A stretch of DNA of 64,000 bases from Pseudomonas faucium (GCF_021602585.1 NZ_BQIP01000008.1:1-64000); one strand, 5' to 3'; positions 48,869 to 58,864 are shown, counted from the stretch's first letter. Notes: generated from the letters alone by a model not told the origin. Translations and numbers: made by a program.

Positions 48869-51433
48869 TCAGTACACATCCCGGCGATAGCGCCCATCTT
48901 CGATCAGCTGCTCGACCACGGCCTCCCCAAGCATGCCCTTGAGCGCCGCATCCACCCCCGCCGCCATCCCTTGCAGGCTGCCGCAGACATACACACAGGC
49001 ACCCTCGGCAACCCAGCGCTTGAACACTTCGGCCTGTTGCAGCAACACATCCTGCACATACACCTTCTCGGCCTGATCCCGCGAAAACGCCAGGTCCAGC
49101 CGCGCCAGGTCGCCGTTTTGCAGCCAGCCCTGCAGCTCATCGCCACACAGCAGGTCATGCGCCCGATTGCGCTCGCCGAACAGCAGCCAGTTGCGCTGCT
49201 CGCCGGCGCTGATCCGCGCCTTGAGCAAGCTGCGCAGCCCCGCAAGGCCGGTGCCGTTGCCGATCAGGATCAGCGGCGCCGCCACCTCCGGCAAGTGGAA
49301 CGCGCTGTTGCGGCGCAGGCGCAGGCTCAGCGTGCCGCCAAGCGGCAGGTATTCGGTCAGCCAGCCAGAACCCAGGCCCAGGTTGCCGTCGCTGTGACGT
49401 TCCTGGCGCACGATCAGCTCCAGCACGCCATCGCTGGCGATCGAGGCGATGGAGTATTCACGGCTGCCGATCGGCACCAGCGCATCCACCAGCGCTTGCG
49501 GGTGCAAGCCGATCAGGTGGTCACGGCGGGTGGGTAACTGGCGGCCGGCCAGGGCCTGGGCGAGGGTTTCCTGCAGGCCGTCGAGCTGCACCAGGGTGCT
49601 GGCATCCAGCGCCATGCCGCTGAGGAAGGTTTCGATCCGTGGCTGGCCATTGAGCGGCAGGATGTCGACCAGGTCACCGGCTTGCCAGCTGGCAGCTTGC
49701 TGGGCGCGCAGCCCGAGCAGGTACACCGGTTGGCCCTGGCTGCCTGGGTTGAGCAGCTCGCGGTGCTCCAGGCTCCAGTTGCCGTAGCTGGGCGCCTGCC
49801 AGGCGGCGACCGGCTGTGCGCCGGTCAGCTGTGCCAGCGATTGCTGCCACTGCTGCAGGGCCGAAGGGTCGGCATTGTCGACTTCCACCGGGCTGAACGC
49901 GCTGCTGGCGCCGCGCTCGCCCAGCCACGCCTGCAGGCGCCGGGCGAAGCCGCAGAAGTGCGGGTACTGGCGGTCGCCCAGGGCCAGCACGGCGTAGCTG
50001 AGCTCGTTCAGCGCCCAGGGCTGGCCCAGCACCTTGCGCTCGAAAGCGCGTGCGCTGTCGGGCGCCTCGCCGTCGCCGAAGGTGCTGACCACGAACAGCG
50101 CGCGGCGTGCCTTGCGCAAATCATCCTCGCCCAACTCGGCCAGGGCGCGTACTTGCACCGGCAGGCCGGCGGCCTGCAATTGCCCGGCGCTCTGCCAGGC
50201 CAGTTGCTCGGCAAAACCACTTTGGCTGGCGAAGCCGATCAGCCAGCTACCGGCGCCGGCATCGGTGTTGTCGACGTTGCCACGGGCGGCCCGCACCTGG
50301 CGTTTCTTGCGCCGGCGGTCGAGGTACAGCAACCAGCCGGTGACGAAGAACAGCGGCATGGTCAGGCTGGCGAGCGTGACGATGATGCGCCCCGGCAGGC
50401 CGAAGTACTCGCCGACATGCAGGGCGTAGACGCTCTGCAGCAGCTGCGCCTTGAACGACTTGTCGAGGTAGCGGTCATGGCTTTTCACCTGGCCGGTAGC
50501 CGGGTCGAGCACCAGGGTATTGAAGGCGCGCGGGTGCGCGGCGCTGTCTTGCAGGTAGAACAGGTTGGCCGGCTGGCCGCCCGCGGGTGGCAAGCGCAGG
50601 TTGTAGGTGGCAAGGCTCGGGCCTGCTGCCGCCTTGAGGTTGGCCCAGATGGCGTCGTAGTCGACCACCAGCGGCGCTGCGTTCTTGTCGACCTTCTGCG
50701 GCCCGTGGCGGCCACGGCCTTCGCCGCGTTTTTGCTGCTGGCCGGCGGCAGGCGCATCACCCAGCAGGCGGTTCAGGCCTTCGCGGTACCACTCGTAGGA
50801 CCAGAACAGCCCGGTCAGGGCGAACAGCAGGTAGAACAGCAGGCACCAGGTGCCGAACACCGCGTGCAGGTCCCAATTGAAGGCGCGGCCTTTCTTGGCC
50901 CAGTCCAGGGTCAGCCAGGTGCGCCAGTTCAGCGCCTTGCGCGGCCAGCGCAGGTACAGCCCGGACAGACAGAAGAAGATCAGCATCAAGGTACAGGCGC
51001 CGGTGATCTGCCGGCCGGTGTCGCCCATGGCCAGGAAGCGGTGCAGCTCGAGCATCAGGTTGAAGAAACCTTGCCCGGCCACTTCGCCCTTGAGTTCGCC
51101 GGTGTACGGGTCGGCGTAGCGCAGGGCGCCACGCCGCTCGCCTGGGGCAGGGGTGAAGAAGATGCGCGCGGCATTGCCTTCGCGGACATCGACCCACAGC
51201 ATCGAGATCTTGTCGCCTTGCTCGGCCTCGACCCGGCGCACCAGCTCGGCCGGCGGCAGCACGCCCTCTGCGCGCACCTCGACCTTCAGCACGTCGGCGT
51301 TGAACGCGCGCAGCAGTTCTTCCTGGAACGAGTACAGCGCCCCGGTAATGCCCATCAAGGCCAGCACCAGCCCAGCGGTGATGCCAAAGAACCAGTGCAA
51401 TTGGAACAGCGTCTTCTTCACCACATCGATCAC
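48869..51433 (-). CDS. piuB: PepSY-domain flavoreductase with flavodoxin and FNR-like domains (PiuB-like)
   Basis: 854 residues. N-terminal membrane part with PepSY-associated segments (about 8-32, 138-158, 195-218 and 355-377), then a flavodoxin domain ([17 protein letters not shown] onward, about 400-540) and a C-terminal FAD/NAD(P)H reductase domain ([33 protein letters not shown]). It probably reduces ferric siderophore complexes at the inner membrane. In P. aeruginosa a similar gene lies next to piuA/piuC; the symbol is assigned on that basis. Sits downstream of the receptor, separated by a terminator-like hairpin. Confidence 0.8.
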   Translation of the reverse strand: MIDVVKKTLFQLHWFFGITAGLVLALMGITGALYSFQEELLRAFNADVLKVEVRAEGVLPPAELVRRVEAEQGDKISMLWVDVREGNAARIFFTPAPGERRGALRYADPYTGELKGEVAGQGFFNLMLELHRFLAMGDTGRQITGACTLMLIFFCLSGLYLRWPRKALNWRTWLTLDWAKKGRAFNWDLHAVFGTWCLLFYLLFALTGLFWSYEWYREGLNRLLGDAPAAGQQQKRGEGRGRHGPQKVDKNAAPLVVDYDAIWANLKAAAGPSLATYNLRLPPAGGQPANLFYLQDSAAHPRAFNTLVLDPATGQVKSHDRYLDKSFKAQLLQSVYALHVGEYFGLPGRIIVTLASLTMPLFFVTGWLLYLDRRRKKRQVRAARGNVDNTDAGAGSWLIGFASQSGFAEQLAWQSAGQLQAAGLPVQVRALAELGEDDLRKARRALFVVSTFGDGEAPDSARAFERKVLGQPWALNELSYAVLALGDRQYPHFCGFARRLQAWLGERGASSAFSPVEVDNADPSALQQWQQSLAQLTGAQPVAAWQAPSYGNWSLEHRELLNPGSQGQPVYLLGLRAQQAASWQAGDLVDILPLNGQPRIETFLSGMALDASTLVQLDGLQETLAQALAGRQLPTRRDHLIGLHPQALVDALVPIGSREYSIASIASDGVLELIVRQERHSDGNLGLGSGWLTEYLPLGGTLSLRLRRNSAFHLPEVAAPLILIGNGTGLAGLRSLLKARISAGEQRNWLLFGERNRAHDLLCGDELQGWLQNGDLARLDLAFSRDQAEKVYVQDVLLQQAEVFKRWVAEGACVYVCGSLQGMAAGVDAALKGMLGEAVVEQLIEDGRYRRDVY

Positions 51434-51484
51434 CTTGTGTTGCTGGGGCCTGTTGCGCGGGGTGCATTATGCCTTGGTACGCAA

Positions 51485-51514
51485 AAGCCCCGCTCATGGG
51501 AATGAACGGGGCTT
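51485..51514 (-). terminator. Terminator between receptor and flavoreductase genes
   Basis: On the minus strand AAGCCCCG pairs with CGGGGCTT around TTCATTCCCATGAG, followed by TTTTGC. It lies just after the receptor stop, so the flavoreductase may depend on readthrough or a separate promoter. Confidence 0.7.
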
Positions 51515-51526
51515 GGGGGTGCTGCT

Positions 51527-53830
51527 TTAGAAGTGGACTGCGGTGGTCAGCAGGGTGGTCCGCCCGGCCGCCTGGTTGGCGAAGTGGGTGGAGAATGCCT
51601 TGTCGTAGTACACCTCGTTGGTCAGGTTCTGCACGTTCAGCTGCAGGTCGACGTTCTTGGTCAGCTTGTAGGCGGCCATGGCGTCGTAGCGCACGTAGCT
51701 GTCGACCATGGTGGTGTTGGCCACGCTGCCATACACGTCATCCACGTAGAACGCGCCGCCACCGATGGTCAGCTTCGGCGTGACCGAGTAGGTGGTCCAC
51801 AGGCTGGCGCTGTTGTTCGGGGTGTTCGGCAGCTGGTTGCCGTCGTTGACCTTGCCCAGTGCGCCGCCATCGATCTGGCGCGCTTCCATGTAGGTGTAGC
51901 CGGCGAACACTTGCCACTTGTCGGTCAGCTTGCCGCTGGCCGACAGCTCGATGCCCTGCACGCGGGTTTCGCCGACGTTTTCGTAGGTGGTGGTGTCGAC
52001 CTGGACGCGGGCGTTTTCCTTCTCGGTGCGGAACAACGCGGCGGCCAGGGACAGGCGCTGGTCGAGCAGGTCCCACTTGGTGCCGATTTCGTAGTTGGTG
52101 GTTTCTTCCGGCTCCATGTCGCTGTTCAGCAGGTTGCCACCGCGGTCGGTAGTGTTGCCCAGCGGGTTGCCTTCCATGCCTTCGCCCAGCAGCGCGCCCG
52201 GTGGCGTCGCGGAAGTAGCGTAGGAGACGTAGATGCTGCCGTTCTCGGCCGGTTTCCACACCAGGCCCAGCTGGCCGGTGACGAACTCGCTGGTGTCCTT
52301 GCCCTTGGAGGCGACACCCTTGGTGTTCACCACGGTGGCGCCGGAGGCATCGTAGCCACGGTACTGGGTGTCGAAGTGGTCGTAGCGCAGGCCCATGTTC
52401 AGCAGCCAGTCCGGCGACAGCTCGAGGGTGTCGAACACGTAGATGGCGCGGGTGTTGCTCTTGGTGTCGGTGCCGGCGTAGTTGCGCGAGATCGCGCCGT
52501 TCCACGGGTCGTCCGGGTTCGGGTTGCCCAGCGAGGTGCAGTTGTAGCCGCTGTTGGCGCCGATCAAGCTCGGGTTGCACGTCGTGGCGGTCGAGCCATG
52601 GGTGTTGGTGTCGACGTTGTACGTCGAACGCTTGCTTTCTTCACGGCTCAGCTCGATGCCGGTAGAGAAGCTGTTCTTGAACCCGCCCAGGTAGAAGTCG
52701 CCGAACAGGTCGGTCTGGTTGGTGGTGGTGGCGGTGTTGCCCACGCGGGTGTTGGCGCGGCGCCAGACGCTGCCATTGTTGACGTTGCCCTTGCTGTCGT
52801 CGGGCTGGGTCAGGATGTAGTCCTGCATGCTGTTGCCGTGGCGCAGGGTGTTCTTGATGGTCAGCGAGTCGGTCAGGTCGTGCTCGATGGCGAAGGTGGC
52901 GATGTCGACGCGGCTCTTGCGGAAGTCGCGGCCGGTCAGGCCATAGAAGTTGTCGCTGTCGCCGCCGTCGTCGGGCTTGCTCGGGTGCGCCGAGGTACGT
53001 GCGCCGCTGCCGGCAGTCGGGATGCTGTACGGGATGCCGGAATCGGGCAGGTCGTCGCTTTCCAGGTGGTAGTAGTCGAGGTTGACGCGGGTCGGCGTGC
53101 CGAGGCCGAAGGCCAGGGACGGGGCGATACCCCAGCGGTCGTAGTTCACCTTGTCACGGCCGGCGACGTTGCTGTCGTGGGTCATCAGGTTGAGGCGGCC
53201 AGCCACGGTGTCGCTGAACTGGTAGTTGCCATCGAAGGTGTAGCGCTGGGTCTGGTCGCTGCCCCAGGTCCAGGCGCCGTCCAGCGAGTTGCCCAGGTGG
53301 GCGCGCTTGCTCACCAGGTTGATGGTGCCGCCGGCGGCGCCACGGCCACCGATGGCCGAGTTCGGGCCCTTGGCCACTTCCACCGATTCGATGGCGAAGA
53401 TTTCGCGGGTTTGCGCGCCGGTGTCGCGCACGCCGTCCAGGTAGGTGTCACCCTGGGCATCGAAGCCGCGGATGAACGGGCGGTCGCCTTGCGGGTTGCC
53501 GCCTTCGCCGGCACCGAAGGTGATGCCTGGCACGGTGCGCAGGGCATCCTGCAGGGTCAGGGCGTTGGTGTCCTTGATCACTTGCTGCGGGATCACGGTG
53601 ATCGAGCGCGGGGTGTCCACCAGTGGTGCGGTGTACTTCTGCGAGGAAGCCTTCTCGACCTTGTAGTCGGTGCTGGCTTGTTCAGCCTTGCCGTTGACGC
53701 TGGTGGCGTCGAGGGTGATGGCGCTGCTGGCGGCAGGGTCGGCGGCATAGACGCTGGATGCGCTAAGGGCGACGCCGATGGCGGACACGATCAGGCGTGG
53801 TGAACTGACTGCAGATGGTACGTTTCGCAT
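51527..53830 (-). CDS. piuA: TonB-dependent siderophore receptor (Fiu/PiuA-like)
   Basis: 767 residues. Signal peptide ending SSVYAADPA, a plug domain with YTAPLVDTPRSITVIP, TLQDALRTVPGITFGAGEGGNPQGDRPFIRGFDAQG and KGPNSAIGGRGAAGGTINLVSK, then a 22-strand barrel ending AVHF with terminal Phe. Such receptors take up catecholate siderophores and siderophore-drug conjugates. The start is flanked by a Fur-like box at 53897. Divergent from piuC, as in P. aeruginosa. Confidence 0.9.
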   Translation of the reverse strand: MRNVPSAVSSPRLIVSAIGVALSASSVYAADPAASSAITLDATSVNGKAEQASTDYKVEKASSQKYTAPLVDTPRSITVIPQQVIKDTNALTLQDALRTVPGITFGAGEGGNPQGDRPFIRGFDAQGDTYLDGVRDTGAQTREIFAIESVEVAKGPNSAIGGRGAAGGTINLVSKRAHLGNSLDGAWTWGSDQTQRYTFDGNYQFSDTVAGRLNLMTHDSNVAGRDKVNYDRWGIAPSLAFGLGTPTRVNLDYYHLESDDLPDSGIPYSIPTAGSGARTSAHPSKPDDGGDSDNFYGLTGRDFRKSRVDIATFAIEHDLTDSLTIKNTLRHGNSMQDYILTQPDDSKGNVNNGSVWRRANTRVGNTATTTNQTDLFGDFYLGGFKNSFSTGIELSREESKRSTYNVDTNTHGSTATTCNPSLIGANSGYNCTSLGNPNPDDPWNGAISRNYAGTDTKSNTRAIYVFDTLELSPDWLLNMGLRYDHFDTQYRGYDASGATVVNTKGVASKGKDTSEFVTGQLGLVWKPAENGSIYVSYATSATPPGALLGEGMEGNPLGNTTDRGGNLLNSDMEPEETTNYEIGTKWDLLDQRLSLAAALFRTEKENARVQVDTTTYENVGETRVQGIELSASGKLTDKWQVFAGYTYMEARQIDGGALGKVNDGNQLPNTPNNSASLWTTYSVTPKLTIGGGAFYVDDVYGSVANTTMVDSYVRYDAMAAYKLTKNVDLQLNVQNLTNEVYYDKAFSTHFANQAAGRTTLLTTAVHF

Positions 53831-53896
53831 TGTTATGGACCTTCCCCAAGGTGTGAAGGCCGCGGATCATAGTGTAAGCGATTGTAACTAGCAATT

Positions 53897-53915
53897 GAGA
53901 GTCGTTACCATTCGC
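53897..53915. promoter_or_regulatory. Fur-like box upstream of the piuA-like receptor
   Basis: On the minus strand GCGAATGGTAACGACTCTC matches the 19-bp Fur consensus GATAATGATAATCATTATC at 12 of 19 positions. It lies 67-85 bases upstream of the receptor ATG. Confidence 0.5.
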
Positions 53916-54002
53916 TAGGAATTTACAATCTTTACAAATTCGCTTTACGGTTTACTTGAGCTGAAACGTCTTAAGCGGCGAAAGGGCTTGTGCGGCGTAA
54001 AA

Positions 54003-54021
54003 GTGAATCAATATCATTGGC
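54003..54021. promoter_or_regulatory. Fur-like box upstream of piuC
   Basis: GTGAATCAATATCATTGGC matches the Fur consensus at 12 of 19 positions, including the ATCATT core, and lies 31-49 bases before the piuC ATG. It probably makes piuC iron-repressed independently of the box at 53897. Confidence 0.5.
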
Positions 54022-54051
54022 GCCTTTACACTTTCTGACGGTGCCGTCGCC

Positions 54052-54732
54052 ATGCTGCTTCACATTCCCGGTTTGTTCGACCGCGACGAGCTCGCGCGTA
54101 TTCGCGAGGCCCTGGAGCAAGCCGACTGGGCAGACGGCAAGGTCACCGCCGGCTACCAGTCGGCCAAGGCCAAGCACAACCTGCAGTTGCCGGAGGGCCA
54201 TGCGCTGGCCAAGGAAATCGGCAGCGCGCTGATCGACCGGCTGTGGCAGACGCCACGCTTCATGTCGGCAGCGCTGCCGCACAAGGTGTTCCCGCCGCTG
54301 ATCAACTGCTACCGCGAAGGGGGCAACTTCGGCTTCCATATCGACAACGCCCTGCGCCAGCCCAAGGGCAGCCCGGAGCGGGTGCGCACCGACCTGTCCT
54401 CGACCTTGTTCCTCAGCGAGCCGGACAGCTACGACGGCGGCGAACTGGTGATCCAGGACACCTATGGCACGCAGCAGGTCAAGCTGGCTGCCGGCGACCT
54501 CGTGCTGTACCCCGGCACCAGCCTGCACAAGGTCAACCCGGTGACCCGCGGCGTGCGTTATGCCGCGTTCTTCTGGACCCAGAGCCTGGTGCGCGAGGAC
54601 AGCCAGCGGGCACTGCTGTTCGAGATGGACAATGCCATCCAGCAACTGACTGCCGATGTGCCGGAGCACCCCTCACTGCTGCAGCTGACCGGCACCTACC
54701 ATAACCTGCTGCGCCGCTGGGCCGAGGTCTGA
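54052..54732 (+). CDS. piuC: PKHD-type Fe(II)/2-oxoglutarate-dependent hydroxylase
   Basis: 226 residues. Iron ligands are in FHIDNAL (His-x-Asp) and a distal His in [10 protein letters not shown]; the 2-oxoglutarate Arg is in [11 protein letters not shown]. PiuC/YbiX-family proteins accompany catecholate receptors and affect iron-siderophore use; the exact substrate is unclear. The next gene starts 3 bases after the stop. Confidence 0.93.
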   Translation: MLLHIPGLFDRDELARIREALEQADWADGKVTAGYQSAKAKHNLQLPEGHALAKEIGSALIDRLWQTPRFMSAALPHKVFPPLINCYREGGNFGFHIDNALRQPKGSPERVRTDLSSTLFLSEPDSYDGGELVIQDTYGTQQVKLAAGDLVLYPGTSLHKVNPVTRGVRYAAFFWTQSLVREDSQRALLFEMDNAIQQLTADVPEHPSLLQLTGTYHNLLRRWAEV

Positions 54733-54735
54733 GAC

Positions 54736-55485
54736 GTGTCCTATCAGTTGCGGCGTGAAGACGTGGTGGATGTGGCCGGCCTCAAGGCCATGCTCGAACA
54801 CAGCCCCGGCCAGGCGGCCCAGGCGATCCTGGCGGCGGCCGGGGAGGGCGTGGTCGAGGCGCAACTGCTGCTTGGGCAGATCTTGCTCGATGGGCGTGGC
54901 ATCGAAGCCGATGAGGCGGTGGCCCGGCGCTGGTTCGGCATCGCCGCCCAGGGCGGCAGTGCCATGGCCCACAACATGCTCGGCCGTTGCCTGGAGCATG
55001 CCTGGGGCGGCGCTCAGGACTGGTCGCAGGCGGCCATCCATTATGCGCGTGCGGCCGATGCCGGCCTGGACTGGGGCCTTTACAACCTGGGCAACCTGCT
55101 GGCCACCGGGCGTGGTGTGCCGGCCAACCAGGCCCAGGCCTTGCTGTGCTACGAGAAGGCCGCGCAGATGGGCCATGCCAAGTCGATGAACCTGTATGGG
55201 CGGTACCTGGAGCAGGGCATCGCCACTGCGCCGAGCCCGGTGAGGGCGGTGCGCTGGTATCGGCGCTCGGCCGAGGCGGGGGATTTTCGCGGGATGTTCA
55301 GCCTGGCGCTGGTGCTGGTCGAGCGTGGGGAAATGGCTGAGGCGGGGGCTTGGCTGGAGCGGGCGCGGGTCGAGGGGAATCTGAATTTCCTGCGCAGTGC
55401 GTTGGTGACGTTGCAGGGGGCAGGGCCGATGTTGATGGCCTTTGCGGCGCGGTATGCCGAAGAGTTGGAAGCACGCGTAATTTGA
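54736..55485 (+). CDS. Sel1-repeat (TPR-like) protein
   Basis: 249 residues from GTG 54736. At least four Sel1-like repeats are seen (AQLLLGQILLDGRGIEADEAVARRWFGIAAQGG, LYNLGNLLATGRGVPANQAQALLCYEKAAQMG and so on). No signal peptide; probably a protein-binding scaffold. It is cotranscribed with piuC, as in the P. aeruginosa piu cluster. Confidence 0.85.
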   Translation: MSYQLRREDVVDVAGLKAMLEHSPGQAAQAILAAAGEGVVEAQLLLGQILLDGRGIEADEAVARRWFGIAAQGGSAMAHNMLGRCLEHAWGGAQDWSQAAIHYARAADAGLDWGLYNLGNLLATGRGVPANQAQALLCYEKAAQMGHAKSMNLYGRYLEQGIATAPSPVRAVRWYRRSAEAGDFRGMFSLALVLVERGEMAEAGAWLERARVEGNLNFLRSALVTLQGAGPMLMAFAARYAEELEARVI

Positions 55486-55495
55486 GCTTGCCTGT

Positions 55496-55580
55496 ACCGG
55501 CCCTATCGCCGGCAAGCCGGCTCCCACAGGTTCTCTACTGAACCTGTGGGAGCCGGCTTGCCCCGCGAAGAGGCCGGCAC
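55496..55580. repeat. REP pair between Sel1 gene and speC
   Basis: CCGGCCCTATCGCCGGCAAG, then GGCTCCCACAG and an inner palindrome TTCTCTACTGAA, mirrored by CTGTGGGAGCCGGCTTGCC and CCGCGAAGAGGCCGG. The right arm diverges (CCCCGCGAAGAGG instead of CGGCGATAGGG), mixing the two REP variants seen in the window. Confidence 0.82.
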
Positions 55581-55593
55581 TGCTACACACATG

Positions 55594-55617
55594 AAAACGG
55601 GGCCTTGCGGCCCCGTC
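55594..55617 (-). terminator. Terminator of speC
   Basis: On the minus strand ACGGGGCC and GGCCCCGT pair around GCAA, followed by TTTTCATG. It starts 5 bases after the speC stop. Confidence 0.88.
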
Positions 55618-55622
55618 GTGCA

Positions 55623-56786
55623 TTACAGGTAGTACGCCTTCAGCGGCGGGAAACCGTTGAACTCCACGGCGCTGTAGCTGGTGGTGTAGGCACCGGTCGA
55701 GAGCCAGTACAGGCGGTCACCGATCGCCAGGTTCAGCGGCAGGCCGTACTTGTAGTTCTCGTACATGATGTCGGCGCTGTCGCAGGTCGGGCCGGCGATC
55801 ACCACTTCTTCGGCCTCGCCTTTCTTCTCGGTCCAGATCGGGAACTTGATGGCTTCGTCCATGGTTTCGATCAGGCCGGAGAACTTGCCCACGTCGGTGT
55901 AGATCCAGCGCTCCACCGCGGTGCGCGACTTGCGCGCCACCAGCACCACTTCGCTGACCAGGATGCCGGCGTTGGCGATCAGCGAACGGCCAGGCTCGAG
56001 GATGATTTCCGGCAGGTCGTCACCGAAGTCTTCCTTGAGGAAGCGGATGATTTCTTCGGCGTAGGTTTCCAGGCTGTTGGTGCGGGTGATGTAGTTGGCC
56101 GGGAAGCCGCCACCCATGTTGATCAGCTTGAGCTCGATGCCGTCTTCTTCCTTCAGGCGCTCGAAGATCACCTTGACCTTGGCGATGGCCGCGTCCCACA
56201 CGCTGATGTCGCGCTGCTGCGAGCCTACGTGGAAGGAAATGCCGTAAGGCACCAGGCCCAGGTCGCGGGCGAGGATCAGCAGGTCCATGGCCATGTCGGT
56301 CTGGCAGCCGAACTTGCGCGACAGCGGCCAGTCGGCAGTGGTGGAGCCTTCGGTGAGGATGCGCACGTAGACCTTGGAGCCCGGCGCGGCCTTGGCGATG
56401 TTGCGCAGGTCCGCTTCCGAGTCGGTGGCATACAGGCGCACGCCCTTCTCGTAGAAGTAGCGGATGTCCTTGGACTTCTTGATGGTGTTGCCGTAGCTGA
56501 TGCGGTCGGCGCTGACGCCGCGGCCCAGTACCTTGTCCAGCTCGTAGATCGAGGCGATGTCGAAGCTCGAGCCTTTCTCCTTGAGCAGGTCGATGATCTC
56601 CACGGCCGGGTTGGCCTTGACCGCGTAGTAGACCTTGGCGAATTCGAACCCGGCGCGCAGGTCGTCATAGGCCTGGCTGATCATCTGGGTGTCGATGAGT
56701 ACGAACGGGGTTTCCTGCTTGTCGGCGAACGCCTTCATTTTCTGGAAGGTGTCGCGCGCGAAATAGTCTTCGACCTGGATCGACAT
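55623..56786 (-). CDS. speC: Ornithine/lysine decarboxylase (fold-type III)
   Basis: 387 residues from ATG 56786, the length of P. aeruginosa SpeC; a longer frame adds seven residues. PLP lysine is in VYYAVKANP, and the motifs EPGRSLIANAG, GPTCDSADIMY and NMGGGFPANY are those of alanine-racemase-fold basic amino-acid decarboxylases. It makes putrescine (and possibly cadaverine). It lies beside the piu cluster as in P. aeruginosa. Confidence 0.92.
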   Translation of the reverse strand: MSIQVEDYFARDTFQKMKAFADKQETPFVLIDTQMISQAYDDLRAGFEFAKVYYAVKANPAVEIIDLLKEKGSSFDIASIYELDKVLGRGVSADRISYGNTIKKSKDIRYFYEKGVRLYATDSEADLRNIAKAAPGSKVYVRILTEGSTTADWPLSRKFGCQTDMAMDLLILARDLGLVPYGISFHVGSQQRDISVWDAAIAKVKVIFERLKEEDGIELKLINMGGGFPANYITRTNSLETYAEEIIRFLKEDFGDDLPEIILEPGRSLIANAGILVSEVVLVARKSRTAVERWIYTDVGKFSGLIETMDEAIKFPIWTEKKGEAEEVVIAGPTCDSADIMYENYKYGLPLNLAIGDRLYWLSTGAYTTSYSAVEFNGFPPLKAYYL

Positions 56787-57067
56787 GCTCAGGGACTCCA
56801 TGGGCAAACTGAAAAGATAAGTGGCTGCAAACTGAACGTCCTCCGTATCCCCACTTTGGTTCGCCTACTCAGTACTTGAGCCGGATGGATCGTTTCCAGC
56901 ATGGACGTTCGGCGCGCACTTTAGGGCGTGAACCCAGCAAGATCAACAGGCAATCCGGCCGCGTTCGTCGTGGATCTGGGCCCTATCGTTTGAATAACCG
57001 ACTCGTGTGACCGGTAGATGTTCCCCGCGATGTTTCAAGCGTAAAAAATTGTGGAATAGACCGCTTG

Positions 57068-57141
57068 GCCTCTTCGCGGGACAAGCCCGCTCCTACAGGG
57101 ATCTGCTTTTTCCGTGGGCGCGGGCTTGCCCCGCGAAGGGG
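57068..57141. repeat. REP pair upstream of the sigma factor gene
   Basis: GGCCTCTTCGCGGGACAAGC with CCGCTCCTACAGG at the left is mirrored by GCGGGCTTGCCCCGCGAAGG at the right. It is the CGCGGG variant of the REP seen elsewhere in the window. Confidence 0.75.
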
Positions 57142-57235
57142 CCACAGGTGTTCATATTTATGGCCACCAAAACTGGCACTTTGGTGCATGAAATTTCCCT
57201 TAAATTTTTTGTTACCGATCGGCGGAATTGCCGCA

Positions 57236-57254
57236 ATTGATGAGAAACATTACT
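57236..57254. promoter_or_regulatory. Fur-like box upstream of the fecI-like gene
   Basis: ATTGATGAGAAACATTACT matches the 19-bp Fur consensus at 12 of 19 positions, including CATTA. It lies 38-56 bases before the sigma factor GTG, as expected for iron-repressed FecI/PvdS-type genes. Confidence 0.6.
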
Positions 57255-57291
57255 ATTCGCACCCTCATCCGCCTCCCTGACGACCGAGACC

Positions 57292-57774
57292 GTGTCTGGA
57301 CACAAAGGCTTCCTCGACCACTACCATGAGCTGATCGGCACCTGGACGCGCAAGCTGCGCAGTCGGCAGCAGGCCGAGGACCTCACCCATGACGCCTTTG
57401 TGCGGGTACTGGAAAACCCGCGCGAGCAGGTCGAGCAGCCGCGCGCCTACCTGCACCAGACGGCGCGCAATATCGCCGTGGACGGTTTCCGTCGTGAGGA
57501 CCGGCGCCAGGCCCTGGCGCTGGAGGCCTTCGACGAGGCCGCCAGCAGCAGCGACCCGGAAGCCTACGTGCATGCCCTGGAGCTGGCCGAAAGTGTCGAG
57601 CGGGCGCTGGCCGAGCTGCCGCTCAACTGCCGGCGGGTGTTCATCTGGCAGAAGATCGAGGGCCTGACCCAGGCCGAGATCGCCGAGCGCATGGGTTTGA
57701 CCAAGAACATGGTCGAAAAGTATATGATCCGCACGCTCCGACATCTGCGTGAGCACCTGGATGTGTCGGCATGA
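57292..57774 (+). CDS. fecI: FecI-type ECF sigma factor
   Basis: 160 residues from GTG 57292. Region 2 (DLTHDAFVRVLENPREQVEQPRAYLHQTARNIAVDGFRRE) and region 4 (ALAELPLNCRRVFIWQKIEGLTQAEIAERMGLTKNMVEKYM) are clear. It should direct transcription of the downstream receptor when the ligand is sensed. Its stop overlaps the anti-sigma gene start region. Confidence 0.9.
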   Translation: MSGHKGFLDHYHELIGTWTRKLRSRQQAEDLTHDAFVRVLENPREQVEQPRAYLHQTARNIAVDGFRREDRRQALALEAFDEAASSSDPEAYVHALELAESVERALAELPLNCRRVFIWQKIEGLTQAEIAERMGLTKNMVEKYMIRTLRHLREHLDVSA

Positions 57775-57794
57775 TGAGTCAGGAGACCTTGCCC

Positions 57795-58757
57795 ATGAAA
57801 CAGCACGCTATCGATAGCGTCCGCGAGCAGGCGGCCGAATGGTTCGCCCGCGTGCAGGATGCGCCGCGTGATGCCGGGCTGCAGGCGCGGCTCGAGGCCT
57901 GGCTGGCGGCTGACCCTGTGCATCGGCAGGAGTACCAGCAGCTCGCGCGGCTGTGGCAGGCCACTGACTTCATCCCGCGCCAGCGCCTCGAAGCGCTGTG
58001 CCAACCCGAGCCGGTGCGCCAGTTGCCTCGCCGGCGGCTGTTGCACCAAGCGCTGGCGGCCGGCGTGGCGGTGGTGGCCCTGGGGCTGGGCTGGGGCGGC
58101 TGGCAGTATCAGCAGCTCAATCATCAGGCCGCCTTGCACACCGCCTTCGGCGAGCGCCGCCAGGTGCAACTGCCGGACGGCTCGCACCTGGAGCTCAATG
58201 GCGCCACCGAGCTGCAGGTCGACTTCAGCCCGGGCCGGCGGCATATCGTGCTGCGTGCGGGCGAAGCGATGTTCAGCGTTGCCCATGACAGCAGCCGGCC
58301 GTTCGTGGTCGACACCGCCCAGGGCAGCGTGACGGTCACAGGTACCCGCTTCGATGTGCGCCAGGACCCGGCCGCCACCCGCGTGGCCGTCGAGCAAGGC
58401 TCGGTACGCGTGCAGGGCAAGGGCAGTGCGCTGGCGCAACTGGGGGCCGGGCAAGGCGCGCACATCGACGAGCACGGCAACGTCGCCGCCCCCTACGCCG
58501 TCAATGCCGCTTCGCTGACCGCCTGGCGCCAGGGCAAGCAGGTGTTCGACAACGCCACCCTGGCCGAGGTGGTGGCCGAAGCCTCGCGCTACCGCGCCCA
58601 GCCGCTGCGGGTCGCGCCGGGCAAGGTGGCGCAGATGCGCCTGTCCAGCACCTTCAGCATCGACGACACCGACGCCCTGTTGCGCGCCTTGCCGAGCATC
58701 CTGCCGGTGGCCATCAAGGCGCATGAAGATGGTTCGCGAGAAATAATCGCGAAATAG
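57795..58757 (+). CDS. fecR: FecR-type anti-sigma regulator
   Basis: 320 residues from ATG 57795, chosen because AGGAG (57781-57785) precedes it; the ATG at 57771 inside the sigma stop is possible. The N-terminal cytoplasmic segment (EQAAEWFARVQDAP, LEAWLAADPVHRQEYQQ) binds the sigma factor; one transmembrane segment (about 85-105) precedes the periplasmic FecR domain. It relays the receptor signal to the sigma factor. Confidence 0.9.
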   Translation: MKQHAIDSVREQAAEWFARVQDAPRDAGLQARLEAWLAADPVHRQEYQQLARLWQATDFIPRQRLEALCQPEPVRQLPRRRLLHQALAAGVAVVALGLGWGGWQYQQLNHQAALHTAFGERRQVQLPDGSHLELNGATELQVDFSPGRRHIVLRAGEAMFSVAHDSSRPFVVDTAQGSVTVTGTRFDVRQDPAATRVAVEQGSVRVQGKGSALAQLGAGQGAHIDEHGNVAAPYAVNAASLTAWRQGKQVFDNATLAEVVAEASRYRAQPLRVAPGKVAQMRLSSTFSIDDTDALLRALPSILPVAIKAHEDGSREIIAK

Positions 58758-58864
58758 ATTCAGGTTTTTTTCCGCTCGTTCGTCTTCCCCGCCAGCTGCA
58801 ACTGCCAAGCATTTACATTTGCATGCGATTGGCGTTATCCCGACCTTCAGGATGTTTTGACGAC

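Larger units (their letters stand above)
56787..57291. other. Intergenic region between speC and fecI-like gene
   Basis: 505 bp without a gene. It holds a 9-base direct repeat GCAAACTGA at 56804-56812 and 56827-56835 in the speC leader, a REP pair at 57068-57141 and a Fur-like box at 57236. I see no confident promoter for speC. Confidence 0.5.

Noticed and set aside
51533-53803. 756-codon plus-strand frame opposite the receptor
   Set aside because: Antisense to a TonB-dependent receptor with all family motifs; composition is shadow-like.
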